A DNA stretch of 64,000 nt from Pseudochrobactrum saccharolyticum (GTDB taxonomy: Bacteria > Pseudomonadota > Alphaproteobacteria > Rhizobiales > Rhizobiaceae), in NCBI RefSeq assembly GCF_008801715.1, contig NZ_VZPG01000001.1:620001-684000 (forward strand). Reading direction: 5' to 3'. The position numbers and the translations under genes are program-made. The notes under the pieces are model-generated. The model did no database searches. It was given only the letters and a program-made list of their open reading frames with translations, and had not been told where the DNA came from. Positions 35,605 to 45,220 of the stretch are shown here, one piece after another (position 1 is the stretch's first letter; every line of letters begins with the position of its first letter).

Positions 35605-36390
35605 TCAGATAAAACGGCTGAGGAAGCTGCGGGTACGCGGATGCTGAGGATTTTCGATCACCTCTTCCGGTGTGCCCTCTTCAACCACCTTGCCACCGTC
35701 CATGAAGATCACACGGTCTGCGGCTTCACGGGCAAAACCGATTTCGTGGGTGACCACGATCATCGTCTGCCCCTGATCGGCGAGGCTGCGCATGGTTGTC
35801 AGCACCTCACCCACCAGTTCCGGATCAAGTGCGGAAGTCGGCTCATCAAACAGGATGAGTTTCGGCTTTACGGCCAGTGCACGAGCAATCGCTACACGCT
35901 GTTGCTGCCCGCCGGAAAGCTGGCGCGGATAGGCGTTGATCTTGTGGGACATACCGACTTTCGCCAGCAATTCCTTGGCCGTTTCAACAGCTTCGCTTTT
36001 GCTGCGACCATGAACACCGACGGGAGCTTCAATCACATTCTGCAAAACAGTCATATGCGGATAGAGATTGAACTGCTGGAACACCATGCCGATCTGGCTA
36101 CGCTGTTTGGCGATAGCACGGTCTGACAATGGCAGCAGGCGGTCGTTTTTATATTTATAACCGATCTGCTGCTCATCGACAAAAATCGAACCTTTGTCGA
36201 TGGTTTCAAGCCTGTTGATGCAACGCAGGAAGGTGGATTTGCCCGAACCGGAAGGCCCGAGAATAACCACGACCTCACCGGAGCGCACTTCCAGATCAAT
36301 GCCGCGCAGCACTTCAATACCGTGAAAGGCCTTGTGCACATTATGGGCATGAACAAGAGGTTTTTGCATATTGGTGGTCTTATCCATCAT
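35605..36390 (-). CDS. Polar amino-acid ABC transporter ATP-binding protein (GlnQ/HisP type)
   Basis: A 261-residue ATPase. Walker A is GPSGSGKST, the Q-loop segment is [21 protein letters not shown] typical of the PAAT subfamily, the signature is [16 protein letters not shown], Walker B is [16 protein letters not shown], and the H-loop is [22 protein letters not shown]. The C-terminal FLSRF ending is also typical. It overlaps the permease gene by 4 bp and ends the three-gene operon. Confidence 0.95.
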   Translation of the reverse strand: MMDKTTNMQKPLVHAHNVHKAFHGIEVLRGIDLEVRSGEVVVILGPSGSGKSTFLRCINRLETIDKGSIFVDEQQIGYKYKNDRLLPLSDRAIAKQRSQIGMVFQQFNLYPHMTVLQNVIEAPVGVHGRSKSEAVETAKELLAKVGMSHKINAYPRQLSGGQQQRVAIARALAVKPKLILFDEPTSALDPELVGEVLTTMRSLADQGQTMIVVTHEIGFAREAADRVIFMDGGKVVEEGTPEEVIENPQHPRTRSFLSRFI

Positions 36391-37307
36391 GCATTCTCCT
36401 GTATCTGAACCGGTGCTTCGTCTTTGACCGCATCGCCGCGTTCACCACGGTTATAATGACGTTCAATTGCACTCTGTCCGACATTCAGCACGGATGTAAT
36501 CAGCAGATACCACACAACCGCCACCAGCAGCATCGGGATAACCTCGAATGTGCGGTTATAGATCGACTGAACGGAATAAAGCAGATCGGCCATGGCGATA
36601 ACACTGACGAGTGATGTCGCTTTAATCATACTGATCAGCTGGTTCCCTGTCGGCGGCACGATAGAACGCATGGCCTGCGGGATAATGATACGGCGCAAAG
36701 CGCGTGCCCGTGTCATACCAAAAGCGGCTGCGGTTTCGCCCTGTCCTTTATCAACAGACAACAGGCCGCCACGGATAATCTCCGCCATATAGGCCGCTTC
36801 ATTCAGCGCCAGACCAACAATCGCAGCGGTCAGCGGTGTGATGAGGTCGTTGGTATTCCAGCTGACAAGTGTCGGGCCGAACGGGATAGCCAGCGAGATT
36901 TTCGGAAACAATGTTGAAAGATTGTACCAAAAGATCAACTGCACCAGCAGCGGCGTACCGCGGAAAAACCAGATGAACAGATTGGACAGCGAGCTTGCCA
37001 GCCTGTCCTGCGACATACGGGCAATTGCCAGAATGAGACCAAGCGCGACACCGATAATCATCGCCACAACGGTCAGGCTGAGGGTGATATACAGCCCTTC
37101 CATCACGGTTGAATCAAAGAAATAAGCGGCGACGACCGGCCAGCCGAAATTCGGATTATTGGCGACAATAATACCGAAATCGAGTGCCACACCCAGAACA
37201 ACAGCCCACAGGATCACACGTTTCAGCGGAAAGGGTGCGCGCGCACGGGCGACGTCGAAACGTTCGACATCACCCACGGCTGCGCCTGAACCACGCAACT
37301 CACTCAT
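36387..37307 (-). CDS. Polar amino-acid ABC transporter permease (HisM/GlnP type)
   Basis: A 306-residue permease, longer than usual because of an N-terminal cytoplasmic and first-TM extension (about 1-55). Family motifs are visible: [41 protein letters not shown] and the EAA-like [31 protein letters not shown] single permease gene is present, so a homodimer is likely. The acidic C-terminal tail ([15 protein letters not shown]) is unassigned. Its start overlaps the binding-protein stop by 4 bp. Confidence 0.93.
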   Translation of the reverse strand: MSELRGSGAAVGDVERFDVARARAPFPLKRVILWAVVLGVALDFGIIVANNPNFGWPVVAAYFFDSTVMEGLYITLSLTVVAMIIGVALGLILAIARMSQDRLASSLSNLFIWFFRGTPLLVQLIFWYNLSTLFPKISLAIPFGPTLVSWNTNDLITPLTAAIVGLALNEAAYMAEIIRGGLLSVDKGQGETAAAFGMTRARALRRIIIPQAMRSIVPPTGNQLISMIKATSLVSVIAMADLLYSVQSIYNRTFEVIPMLLVAVVWYLLITSVLNVGQSAIERHYNRGERGDAVKDEAPVQIQENA

Positions 37308-38188
37308 TGCGCGGTCTTTCCGGCGAGATTGATACCGGCCTTGTCAATCATGTTCTTTTCCAGACCCCATTTTTTCATGATCGTGGCATAGGTGCCGTTG
37401 TCGATCAGCATCTGGATACCGTCACGGAACACTTCGCTCAGCGGCGAGTCTTTTGGCAGAACTGCGCCCTGATACAGGTCATCAAAGCCGTTTTTCTGAC
37501 CGGTTGCAGCCAGTTCCAGCTGGCCATTGGACTGCTGAACAAAATAGGTCAGAGGAGCCTGTGATGAGAAGAACGCATCGGCGCGGTTTGAGCGCACAGC
37601 CAGAATAGAGCTTGGCTGGTCATTATAAGACTGCACTTCAATCGGCTTGCCGTCTGCTGTGCATTTCTCATTCTGCTCCTTGATCACTTTTTCAGCCGAA
37701 CCGCCTGCCATTACAGCAATGCGCTTACCGCAGGCTGTATCCAGCGATGTGATGCCTTCCGGATTGCCGTGTTTCACCGCGAAAACCACATATTCACGCA
37801 CCCAGTCGACAAAATCATTGGCGCCCTGACGGGACGGGAAGTCACCGTTCGGCCCAAAGCCAAGCTGGTAACGTCCGGCAGAAATACCGCTCAGAACCGA
37901 TGGCAGACCGCTGACTGTCGAATGGGTGATTTTGATACCGAGCAGCTGACCGAGTGCATCGGTCATGTCCGTCGCAGCGCCGTTCACGTCCTTACCATTG
38001 ATGATCTGGTAAGGAGGGAAGGAACCGGAATTCACATCATTAATAACACCGGCCTTGATGATGTCTTCCGGCAGACGGGCGCGCAGCGCCTCATTCAATG
38101 CCTGTTCCGGAATTTTCACATCCTCGGCCAAAGCCTGTTGTGCAAAAACGCTGCCAAATACAGCAGCTGCCAGTATAGTTTTTTTCAT
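37304..38188 (-). CDS. Polar amino-acid ABC transporter substrate-binding protein (SBP family 3)
   Basis: A 294-residue periplasmic protein with a Sec signal (KKTILAAAVFGSVFAQQALA-ED). The mature part has the family-3 pattern: FPPYQIINGKDVNGAATDMTDALGQLLG, then YQLGFGPNGDFPSRQGANDFVDW and a C-terminal FRDGIQMLIDNGTYATIMKKWGL. A cysteine pair (CGKR...CTAD) may form a disulfide. It leads the operon SBP-permease-ATPase. The ligand could be an amino acid or derivative; the nearby M20 hydrolase may act on it. Confidence 0.92.
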   Translation of the reverse strand: MKKTILAAAVFGSVFAQQALAEDVKIPEQALNEALRARLPEDIIKAGVINDVNSGSFPPYQIINGKDVNGAATDMTDALGQLLGIKITHSTVSGLPSVLSGISAGRYQLGFGPNGDFPSRQGANDFVDWVREYVVFAVKHGNPEGITSLDTACGKRIAVMAGGSAEKVIKEQNEKCTADGKPIEVQSYNDQPSSILAVRSNRADAFFSSQAPLTYFVQQSNGQLELAATGQKNGFDDLYQGAVLPKDSPLSEVFRDGIQMLIDNGTYATIMKKWGLEKNMIDKAGINLAGKTAQ

Positions 38189-38207
38189 CTCACTCTCCCA
38201 ATAGTTC

Positions 38208-38309
38208 AGAGCATTTCCAGCTTATCTTCCATGACAGGAAATGCTCTGTCTGTTTGTTTTTACGCGTATCTTATCCGAAAACCGCTTCGCACTTTTCGGG
38301 ATACGCTTT
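38208..38309. repeat. RIME-type intergenic palindromic repeat, copy C
   Basis: It starts AGAGCATTTCC, closes with GGAAATGCTCT at about 38237-38247, continues with TTTGTTTTTACGCGTATCTT and ends CACTTTTCGGGATACGCT, identical to the end of copy A. It lies between the binding-protein start and the decarboxylase-like gene end. Confidence 0.78.
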
Positions 38310-38320
38310 GGCTGGCGCAA

Positions 38321-39283
38321 TCACGCCTTGTTGGCATAAAACGGAAATAGTTCTTCAACGCTCAGTTTGCGCTGCAAAATACCCTGCAAATGCAATTCCT
38401 CAGCGAAATCATTGATCATCGCCTCATTGGCGGCGATACCGCTGACATTCCAGTTTTCCGGCAAATCCTGTGCGCATTTCAGCAATTCATCGAGCATCCA
38501 CGGCGTGGTTTCCGCATATTTGCGGCGCTTTGCTGTCCACACACGCTGGCTTTCATCCAGAAGATCGCTCAGTTCCTGCGCCACCCACGGATGTTCTGCC
38601 AGAATTTCCGGCTTGATACCCATCAGATGCATGCCCGGCACGTAACCGACATCATTATAATAGGCCAGCTCCGCACTGCGGAAATCGGTCAACACCTGAC
38701 GGAAACCGGAGTTTTTGCCAAAATAACCATCCGGCATAAAGGGCGTAAATACCGCATCCAGCACACCTTCGCGCAGGGCATCCATCATCGGCTGCTCGCC
38801 CGGCATGGCTTCAATCCGGCCTGCACGGCCAAAACCGTCCAGACGATCTGTAACCGGATGTGCTTCTGTCAGGCGGCCTGCGTACCAATAGGCATCCTCA
38901 ACCCCGATGCCATGACGGCGCAGCGCAGCACGTGTCCATGTATTGCCGGAATCACGCCAGCCGGTGACGCCGATCTTCTTGTCTTTCAGCTGTTCAAAAC
39001 CGGTAATACCGCTGTCTGTACTGGTGATGATGCAACGATGACGGAAACCGCGCATGATGAAATTCGGAATGCCGGTAATGCTGGTATCACCCTCATCACG
39101 CAAAGAAACGTAGCGGCTGAATGACATTTCGGACGCTTCATGAGCCTCATCTTCTCCCGGATGAGAAACCAGCGTGCCCACACGATCAACAATCACATCA
39201 AGTTTTTCAGAACGCACATCGCCCAAAGCCAGCGGTGTCAGATAATCCCAGTCACGCACAGCGATACGCAATTTAACCGGCAT
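38321..39283 (-). CDS. 4,5-dihydroxyphthalate decarboxylase-like / ABC substrate-binding-fold protein
   Basis: A 320-residue protein without a signal peptide, so cytosolic. The ATG at 39283 follows GAGGGAA; the frame also opens at 39313. It resembles the Pht5-type family that shares the periplasmic-binding-protein fold: an early DWDYLTPLALGDV, then EASEMSFSRYVSL, IPNFIMRGFRHRCIIT, GFEQLKDKKIGVTGW and a central glycine-rich stretch. Decarboxylase activity is not certain because many relatives are unassigned. It is divergent from a MocR-type regulator, suggesting co-regulated metabolism of an aromatic acid or an amine (inference). Confidence 0.75.
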   Translation of the reverse strand: MPVKLRIAVRDWDYLTPLALGDVRSEKLDVIVDRVGTLVSHPGEDEAHEASEMSFSRYVSLRDEGDTSITGIPNFIMRGFRHRCIITSTDSGITGFEQLKDKKIGVTGWRDSGNTWTRAALRRHGIGVEDAYWYAGRLTEAHPVTDRLDGFGRAGRIEAMPGEQPMMDALREGVLDAVFTPFMPDGYFGKNSGFRQVLTDFRSAELAYYNDVGYVPGMHLMGIKPEILAEHPWVAQELSDLLDESQRVWTAKRRKYAETTPWMLDELLKCAQDLPENWNVSGIAANEAMINDFAEELHLQGILQRKLSVEELFPFYANKA

Positions 39284-39322
39284 AAATATTCCCTCAAAAT
39301 TTCCTCTGTACAAATGAAGTTA

Positions 39323-39368
39323 AATGTTCAAATTGAACCGATCAAACGTTATTATGTTACTGAACATT
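39323..39368. promoter_or_regulatory. Inverted repeat in divergent promoter (candidate MocR-type operator)
   Basis: AATGTTCA (39323-39330) and TGAACATT (39361-39368) form exact inverted arms 30 bp apart, and GTTCAAATTGAAC (39326-39338) is a near palindrome inside. They lie between the divergent decarboxylase-like and MocR genes. Confidence 0.45.
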
Positions 39369-39385
39369 AAATCGGATAAATAGTT

Positions 39386-40717
39386 ATGGTGCCTGATTTC
39401 TCCAGCGAGTGGTTTGCCCGCCACCTTGAAGACCGCACGATGCGCGGCATTGCCCGCGACATGGCAGGATTAATCAGACGCGGCGCCTTGCCGGTCGGCA
39501 CTAAATTACCGCCGATCCGCGATCTGGCTTATGTTCTGGGGATCAGCCCCGCCACCATCTCCGAGGCCTTGAGCGAATTGCGTAAGCTCAAGATTATCAA
39601 TGGCAAAGGCCGCAACGGCACATGGGTCAGCGGCGATCATTTTGCAGCAAAACCGGCACGATTGATGAGCTTCGGCAATTACGGCGATGATGTGCTGGAT
39701 CTTTCAATGGCCATACCGGACACAGCTCTACTGCCATCACTGGAACAGGCTTTGCGCCATGGTGCGCAGGCGGAGGGTCTCAACAGCTATCAGCGTGTGC
39801 GCATATTACCTGAGCTTGAAGAGGCTGTGCGCCGCGACTGGCCTTATGAGCCGGAAGCCTTTCTGGCCACCAATGGCGGCTATAATGCCACTTATACGCT
39901 TATTCATGCCCTTGTAACGCCCGGATCATCCATCGCCATTGAAGATCCGACTGCGATGCGCCTTCTTGATATTCTTGAAGATTTCGGCGCTAAAATCATT
40001 CCCGTCACCTGTGATGATCAGGGCCCGCTACCCTCTTCTCTCGCATCTGCTCTGGAGCAGAAACCTGCCGCGTTTCTGTTTCAGCCACGGGTTCATTCCG
40101 TGACCAGCCATTGCATGAGCAAAGAACGGTTGATGGCATTGGGTGATGTTCTGGAAGGGCATGATACACTCATCATTGAAGATGACGGTGTTGCCGATAT
40201 TGCTATGGCTCCACGGCAGACACTCGGCGCACGTTTTCCTGATCGGGTGGTCCATATTCTGTCTTATTCCAAGACTTTAGGTCCTGATTTGCGTCTGGCA
40301 GTTCTCTCCGGCTCAACCAGCCTTGTTGAACAAATCCAGTCTTACCGTAGTTTCAGTTCCGGCTGGACAAGCCGCATTCTGCAATCGGCAGTTGCATGGC
40401 TGCTCAAAGATGAGGCAACGCAACATAATCTGGAGCAGGCAAAACAGATTTACCGGCAGCGTGCCAGCCATTTTCAGCAGGCACTGGCCGCTCACGGCAA
40501 AAACATTCCGGACAATCATGGTCTGTGCTGTCTGATGCCGGTAGAATCCGAACAATTTGCACTGATTACGCTGGCCGCCCGCAATATTGCCGTGGCACCG
40601 GGTTCCAAATTCTCCGTCCGCCCGCTGGCAGCCGTGCGTATTGCAACCAGCACATTACAGGATCATCAGGTAGAGGATGTCGCGCGAGCTGCATTTCTCG
40701 CCAGCAAACCGGCTTAG
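39386..40717 (+). CDS. MocR-type regulator (GntR HTH fused to PLP-dependent aminotransferase domain)
   Basis: A 443-residue fusion. The N-terminal GntR winged helix spans about 15-80 (LIRRGALPVGTKLPPIRDLAYVLG and SPATISEALSELRKL). The rest is a fold-type I aminotransferase domain with AIEDPTAMRLLDIL, IIEDDGVADIAM and the PLP-lysine segment HILSYSKTLGPDLRLAVLSG. MocR proteins sense PLP and amines or amino acids and regulate divergent genes. Here the neighbour is the decarboxylase-like gene; the effector is unknown. Confidence 0.92.
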   Translation: MVPDFSSEWFARHLEDRTMRGIARDMAGLIRRGALPVGTKLPPIRDLAYVLGISPATISEALSELRKLKIINGKGRNGTWVSGDHFAAKPARLMSFGNYGDDVLDLSMAIPDTALLPSLEQALRHGAQAEGLNSYQRVRILPELEEAVRRDWPYEPEAFLATNGGYNATYTLIHALVTPGSSIAIEDPTAMRLLDILEDFGAKIIPVTCDDQGPLPSSLASALEQKPAAFLFQPRVHSVTSHCMSKERLMALGDVLEGHDTLIIEDDGVADIAMAPRQTLGARFPDRVVHILSYSKTLGPDLRLAVLSGSTSLVEQIQSYRSFSSGWTSRILQSAVAWLLKDEATQHNLEQAKQIYRQRASHFQQALAAHGKNIPDNHGLCCLMPVESEQFALITLAARNIAVAPGSKFSVRPLAAVRIATSTLQDHQVEDVARAAFLASKPA

Positions 40718-40922
40718 TAACGGCCGGATTTTACTATACTCATAAGACCTCTGCTCTCTGACATTCAGCAAAGGTTCATAAAACGTGAACTAACCATTTC
40801 CTCATATCGCCGAAATTTGCCATAAATCAGCAAATAATAAGCACCGGCAATTAAGTGTTATTTCGATCGGGAATTGACGAAATGCAACCTATGCAATTTC
40901 TGCCTTCCTAAGGAGAGGGATT

Positions 40923-43109
40923 ATGAGTTTTCGTTCTAAACTGCTCGCAACAGTTGTTTTTCCGGCTTTCTCGGCTTCCATCATGATGCAGCCTGTTCAG
41001 GCCGGCACATCAGAAGCCCCGATCATCCTCGCACAGGAAAACAGCGAACAGCCGGCTGACGATCAGATGCTGCGTCAGCAACAGGCTGAGGAACAACAAC
41101 GCGCAGCCGAAGAGGAAGCGCGACGGGCAGCTGAAGAGCAGCAAAGAGCTGCTCAGGAAGAAGCTGAACGACAGGCTGCAGAACAGCAACGTGCCGCCGA
41201 GCAACAACGTGCGGCCGAAGAAGAGGCAAAACGCGCAGCCGAACAGCAGCAGAAAGCCGCTCAGGAAGAAGCTGAACGACAGGCTGCAGAACAGCAACGT
41301 GCCGCCGAGCAACAACGTGCGGCCGAAGAAGAGGCAAAACGTGTAGCCGAACAGCAGCAGAAAGCCGCTCAGGAAGAAGCTGAACGACAGGCAGAAGAAC
41401 AAAAACAAGCTGCAGAACGGGCACAGCAGGACGCTGCGGAACAGCAGAAAAATGCTGACCAGCAAAAAGTTATAGACGAAGAAGCAGAAAAGCAGGCCAC
41501 AGAGGCAGCAGAGCAACCCAAGCCCAAGGAAAGCCCGGAGCCGAAGCCAGCGCCAGAACCAAAGCCTGAACTTAAACCGGAACCTGCGCCTCAGCCTGCT
41601 CCATCCGAAGAAACACCTCCTGCACCAACCGAACAGGAGCCTGTAAAGCAACCGGAAGAACAGCCTGTCCCTCAGACAACACCTGAGCAACCTGACCCTC
41701 TGCCGCCTGTGACGGATGAAAAGCCTCAGGAACAAGAGGCTGAACCGGCCAAACAGCCGGAGCAGCCGGTGCAGCAGCCACAGCCGGAGCAGGAAGTTCA
41801 GCAGCCTGAAAACACACAGCCTGCCGAACCGAAAGCTGAAATTATTGACGAGCGTACACCTGAGCAAAAGCAGGAGATTGCCAAAGATCCTGCCAGCACA
41901 GATGAAACCATTGTTCTGCCCGTTGAAAACGGAGCCGCCATTCTTGACAGTGATAAGGATGCGGATAATTTCGGCGGCAACCAATCCAGAGAAGAGCGCC
42001 GTAAACAGCGTGAACAACAGCGTGCAGCCGAGGAGCAGAATACGCCTCCGCCTGTGAATGATGCCGCTGCTCAGGTTGAAATTCCGGCCACGATCTCTGA
42101 AAACCTGCCGCAGCAGATTGAAGCCAATCTCAAAGAAGAAGGCACGCGCATCAAAGATGCACCAGCCTTTGTGGTTCCGGACACTACAAATATCATCAAT
42201 AATACGGTTGTGAATAATACCGTTATTAACAACACGACAATCAACAATATCACCAATGTGAAAGTCGTTGAGGAAATCGATAACCGCATCATTCTGGAGA
42301 CGGGCGACCGCATCTTCGTCCGTGGCGATGATCGTCCCCGCCTGCGTCGTGATGCCGAGCGTTCCTATTATGATGAATTGCCGCGCGGCCGCCTGCGTGA
42401 AACCATTGTGCGCCCCGGCGGCTATGAGATCGTAACCATCTATGACCGTTACGGTGATATTCTGCAGCGCTCACGTATCGACCGTGACGGCAATGAATAT
42501 CTGATGATCTATGCACCTGAATATGATGACACTCCGCGTGCGGCGATCTTCGATGTCGGATATGATCTGCCGCCGATGCGGCTGACCATTCCTGTCAGTG
42601 ACTATATTATTGATGTCGCTGCAGATCCGGAACGCGACTTCTATGACTTCCTTGCTCAGCCGCCTGTAGAACGGGTTGAACGTGTCTACACGATTGATGA
42701 GGTTCGTCACTCCGCGCGTCTGCGTGACAAGGTGCGCCGTATCGATCTGGATACAGTTCACTTTGCCACCGGCAGTGCCGAAGTTTCACTGTCGCAGGCC
42801 AAAACCCTGCGCAAAGTTGCAAGTGCAATGCAAAAAGTGCTCGCCAAAGACCCTGGTGAAACCTTCTTCATTGAAGGGCACACAGACGCTATCGGCTCTG
42901 ACCGCTCAAATCTCGTGCTGTCCGACCAGCGCGCGGAATCCGTGGCCAGCCTGCTGACAGAAGTCTATGACATTCCGGCAGAAAACCTTGTAACGCAGGG
43001 ATATGGCGAACGATTCCTGAAAATCCGCACGCAAGCTGCCGAGCAGGAAAACCGCCGCGTCACCATCAGACGCGTGACACCATTGGTCCGCCCAGTCGCA
43101 CGCAAATAA
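40923..43109 (+). CDS. OmpA family protein with long coiled-coil and Pro/Glu/Gln-rich stalk
   Basis: A 728-residue envelope protein. A Sec signal (SKLLATVVFPAFSASIMMQ) is followed by a Glu/Gln/Ala-rich coiled coil (about 45-200) built partly from a 36-residue repeat, then a Pro/Glu/Gln-rich linker (about 200-310). A short Asn/Thr-rich run (INNTVVNNTVINNTTINN) lies near residues 421-440. The C-terminal OmpA/MotB peptidoglycan-binding domain (about 605-715) has FATGSAEVSLSQAKTLRK, FIEGHTDAIGSDRSNLVLSDQRA and RRVTI. It should bind peptidoglycan while the stalk spans the periplasm or surface; its partner is unknown. An AAGGAGAGGG ribosome site precedes the ATG. Confidence 0.88.
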   Translation: MSFRSKLLATVVFPAFSASIMMQPVQAGTSEAPIILAQENSEQPADDQMLRQQQAEEQQRAAEEEARRAAEEQQRAAQEEAERQAAEQQRAAEQQRAAEEEAKRAAEQQQKAAQEEAERQAAEQQRAAEQQRAAEEEAKRVAEQQQKAAQEEAERQAEEQKQAAERAQQDAAEQQKNADQQKVIDEEAEKQATEAAEQPKPKESPEPKPAPEPKPELKPEPAPQPAPSEETPPAPTEQEPVKQPEEQPVPQTTPEQPDPLPPVTDEKPQEQEAEPAKQPEQPVQQPQPEQEVQQPENTQPAEPKAEIIDERTPEQKQEIAKDPASTDETIVLPVENGAAILDSDKDADNFGGNQSREERRKQREQQRAAEEQNTPPPVNDAAAQVEIPATISENLPQQIEANLKEEGTRIKDAPAFVVPDTTNIINNTVVNNTVINNTTINNITNVKVVEEIDNRIILETGDRIFVRGDDRPRLRRDAERSYYDELPRGRLRETIVRPGGYEIVTIYDRYGDILQRSRIDRDGNEYLMIYAPEYDDTPRAAIFDVGYDLPPMRLTIPVSDYIIDVAADPERDFYDFLAQPPVERVERVYTIDEVRHSARLRDKVRRIDLDTVHFATGSAEVSLSQAKTLRKVASAMQKVLAKDPGETFFIEGHTDAIGSDRSNLVLSDQRAESVASLLTEVYDIPAENLVTQGYGERFLKIRTQAAEQENRRVTIRRVTPLVRPVARK
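41151..41394 (+). repeat. 108-bp in-frame tandem repeat within the OmpA-family gene
   Basis: A unit starting GCTCAGGAAGAAGCTGAACG begins at 41151, 41259 and 41367, exactly 108 bp apart. The first two copies are nearly identical and the third is partial. Each encodes 36 residues of coiled coil. The high nucleotide identity suggests recent duplication or homogenisation, so copy number may vary between strains. Confidence 0.85.
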
Positions 43110-43120
43110 AATGCAAAAAC

Positions 43121-43155
43121 AAGCCGGTCAGGCGTCAATTCCTGACCGGCTTTCT
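43121..43155 (+). terminator. Rho-independent terminator after the OmpA-family gene
   Basis: AAGCCGGTCAGG (43121-43132) pairs perfectly with CCTGACCGGCTT (43141-43152), followed by TCT. It starts 11 bp after the gene's stop codon. Confidence 0.85.
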
Positions 43156-43262
43156 GAAATTTACACCGCATCCTGCAAGATTCTACAGTAGTAAGAGCGA
43201 GCACAACCCGTAAACTTTAGCCAGTAGATTTCACACTGACAAAGCTAAGCGGGATAAACGCC

Positions 43263-44384
43263 ATGACTATTAAGAGTCTTCTTCTTGGCTCTGCTGCTGC
43301 ACTTATTGCGGCAACCGGAGCGCAGGCCGCCGACGCTGTTATTGCGCCGGAACCGGAAGCCGTGGAATATGTGCGCGTTTGCGATGCTTACGGCGCGGGC
43401 TATTTTTACATTCCCGGCACAGAAACCTGCTTACGCATCGGCGGCTATGTTCGTTATCAGGCAGCTGGCGGCGATGATCCCTACACCGGCAGCAAGCTCG
43501 GTTATGTTGATGCGAATGGCGACCATCAAGACACTTGGGATAAACTCGCACGTTTCACTCTGCGCACCTATACCACTTCGGAAACCGAACTGGGCACGCT
43601 CAAAACTTTTACTGAAAACCGCTTCAACTTCTCAAATGGTTCACAGGGCGCCCATACGCTGAATTATGCCTATATACAGCTTGGCGGTCTACGGATGGGG
43701 CTGGATGAATCCGCATTTCATACTTTCACCGGATATCTCGGCGACATCATCAATGATGACGTGGTTGCAGCCGGTTATTACCGCACCAATCTGATCAGCT
43801 ACACTTTTGCCGGCGGCAATGGTTTCTCAGCTATCATATCGCTCGAACAAGGCGGCGATAAAGGGCAAGATAATTATTATGATGATGCCTCCGGTGTTTG
43901 GCTGCAGCGCGATTTCAACAACCGTATCGACAGCTATATGCCGCATATGGTTGGCGGCCTGAAATTTGAACAGGGTTGGGGTGCTATTGCAGGTACTGTC
44001 GCCTATGACTCCAATCTTGAAGAATGGGCCGGTAAAGTTCGCCTTGATGTGAATGTAACAGACACACTCTCCCTGTGGGTGCAGGGCGGTTACGCTTCTT
44101 ATGAAGAAAATACCGGCATGTATGGAAACTGGGGTGGTGACTGGGCTGTCTGGGGTGGTGCGCAGTACAAAGCAACCGACAATGCGACTTTCAACATTCA
44201 GGCTGCTTATGAAGATTGGGGCAAAACTGCTTTTGCTGCGAATGTCGCCTATCAGCTGGTTCCGGGTTTCACCATCACTCCGGAATTCAACTACACCACA
44301 TGGAAAAAAGACCATCCTGTTCGTATTCTCAGTGGTGAAAAAGATGCTGTCGGCGGTGTGGTTCGTTTCCAGCGCTCCTTCTGA
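43263..44384 (+). CDS. Outer-membrane porin (Porin_2 / Omp2 family)
   Basis: A 373-residue 16-strand-type beta-barrel porin. A Sec signal ([21 protein letters not shown]) leads to the Porin_2 signature [19 protein letters not shown] and [14 protein letters not shown] with two cysteines, as in Brucella Omp2a/b. Alternating aromatic strands run to the terminal Phe (VVRFQRSF), which suits BAM-mediated assembly. General diffusion of small solutes is the family role. It is monocistronic, with a strong terminator following. Confidence 0.95.
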   Translation: MTIKSLLLGSAAALIAATGAQAADAVIAPEPEAVEYVRVCDAYGAGYFYIPGTETCLRIGGYVRYQAAGGDDPYTGSKLGYVDANGDHQDTWDKLARFTLRTYTTSETELGTLKTFTENRFNFSNGSQGAHTLNYAYIQLGGLRMGLDESAFHTFTGYLGDIINDDVVAAGYYRTNLISYTFAGGNGFSAIISLEQGGDKGQDNYYDDASGVWLQRDFNNRIDSYMPHMVGGLKFEQGWGAIAGTVAYDSNLEEWAGKVRLDVNVTDTLSLWVQGGYASYEENTGMYGNWGGDWAVWGGAQYKATDNATFNIQAAYEDWGKTAFAANVAYQLVPGFTITPEFNYTTWKKDHPVRILSGEKDAVGGVVRFQRSF

Positions 44385-44500
44385 TGAATAGTATTAAGGA
44401 GATTTTTCAACGACAAGTCTCTTTAACAAACGTGGATATTTAATAGTTCTTCTGACCTCCAGTCTTTGAAAAACTAATAATGAAAGCCACGTTGGGAAGA

Positions 44501-44535
44501 CACGGTGAAAAGGAGACTTTTCACCGTGTTTTTTT
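44501..44535 (+). terminator. Rho-independent terminator after the porin gene
   Basis: CACGGTGAAAAG (44501-44512) pairs perfectly with CTTTTCACCGTG (44517-44528) around GAGA, followed by seven T. The rest of the 305-bp intergenic stretch 44385-44689 holds no gene; it contains the iron-box-like site at 44608. Confidence 0.93.
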
Positions 44536-44607
44536 GTATCTGCCCCCTGCCGATCATTTATCTCCGGCGAGGCATTTATTAGCTGGATACAAATACATAG
44601 ATTAACT

Positions 44608-44622
44608 TGATTATTTAAGTCA
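44608..44622 (+). promoter_or_regulatory. TGA-N9-TCA box before the sigma-factor gene (candidate RirA iron-responsive site)
   Basis: TGATTATTTAAGTCA fits the rhizobial IRO/RirA pattern TGA-N9-TCA and has an AT-rich core. It lies 68 bp before the ECF sigma gene. A second match precedes the receptor gene at 46266. Either alone could be chance. Confidence 0.5.
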
Positions 44623-44689
44623 TATTTACTACACACATAAAATTCCTGACAGAATCCTTTATGCGGCAGCGGTAGTTTTTGACCTGATA

Positions 44690-45220
44690 ATGTGGAACTT
44701 CACCTCCCTTTTTAGAAATTACAGCGCAGAACTGCAACGTTTCCTGCGTCGCCGCGGTGCTGCGCAGGATGTGGCGGCAGACCTGACTCAGGAGACTTTT
44801 CTGCGCCTGATGACAGCAGCGCGTAAAAATAAATTTGCAACCCTGCCCGATAATCACAAAGCCTATCTTTTCCGCGTAGCTGCTAACTTGCAGACCGACC
44901 ATGCCCGCAGCCAGAAACTGAACCCGCTGGCAGGCCACACCGCCGCATTAAGCGAAACATTTGCCGATCCCGCGCCGCTGGCCGATGAAATTTTGATCAG
45001 TGCTGAATTCATGCGCATACTCGAACAGGCTTTGTCGGAAGTGCCGGATATTCCGCGTCGGGTTTATCTCATGCGGCTTGACGGCAAGACATTTGCTGAC
45101 ATTGCCCGTGAATTGCATCTGCCGCTGCAAACTGCCTATAGCCAGATGAACCGCGTGATGATCCATCTGCAATATCGCATCAGTCAGGCGGAAAACGGCC
45201 CGACAGGTAAACGCGCATGA
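44690..45220 (+). CDS. ECF RNA polymerase sigma factor (FecI-like)
   Basis: A 176-residue sigma-70 family factor with regions 2 and 4 only. Region 2 is visible at about 15-75 (AAQDVAADLTQETFLRLMTAA, YLFRVAANLQTDHAR) and region 4 at about 115-165 (ALSEVPDIPRRVYLMRLDGKTFADIARELHL, TAYSQMNRVMIHLQ). It is translationally coupled (ATGA) to a FecR gene and followed by a TonB receptor, the standard cell-surface signalling set. It should direct transcription of the receptor gene when the receptor is occupied. Confidence 0.92.
   Translation: MWNFTSLFRNYSAELQRFLRRRGAAQDVAADLTQETFLRLMTAARKNKFATLPDNHKAYLFRVAANLQTDHARSQKLNPLAGHTAALSETFADPAPLADEILISAEFMRILEQALSEVPDIPRRVYLMRLDGKTFADIARELHLPLQTAYSQMNRVMIHLQYRISQAENGPTGKRA

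Noticed and set aside
34175-38309. Palindromic repeats considered as insertion-sequence remnants
   Set aside because: They are about 40-146 bp, non-coding, recur with similar ends and show no transposase or target duplication; they fit RIME-type intergenic repeats better.
41151-41394. Regular repeats considered as a CRISPR array
   Set aside because: The repeats are contiguous, in frame and encode coiled coil; there are no spacers and no cas genes.
41010-42017. 335-codon open frame antisense to the OmpA-family gene, rich in Leu/Phe/Cys/Arg
   Set aside because: It mirrors the repetitive Glu/Gln/Ala codons of the real gene; there is no ribosome-binding site and the composition is an artefact.
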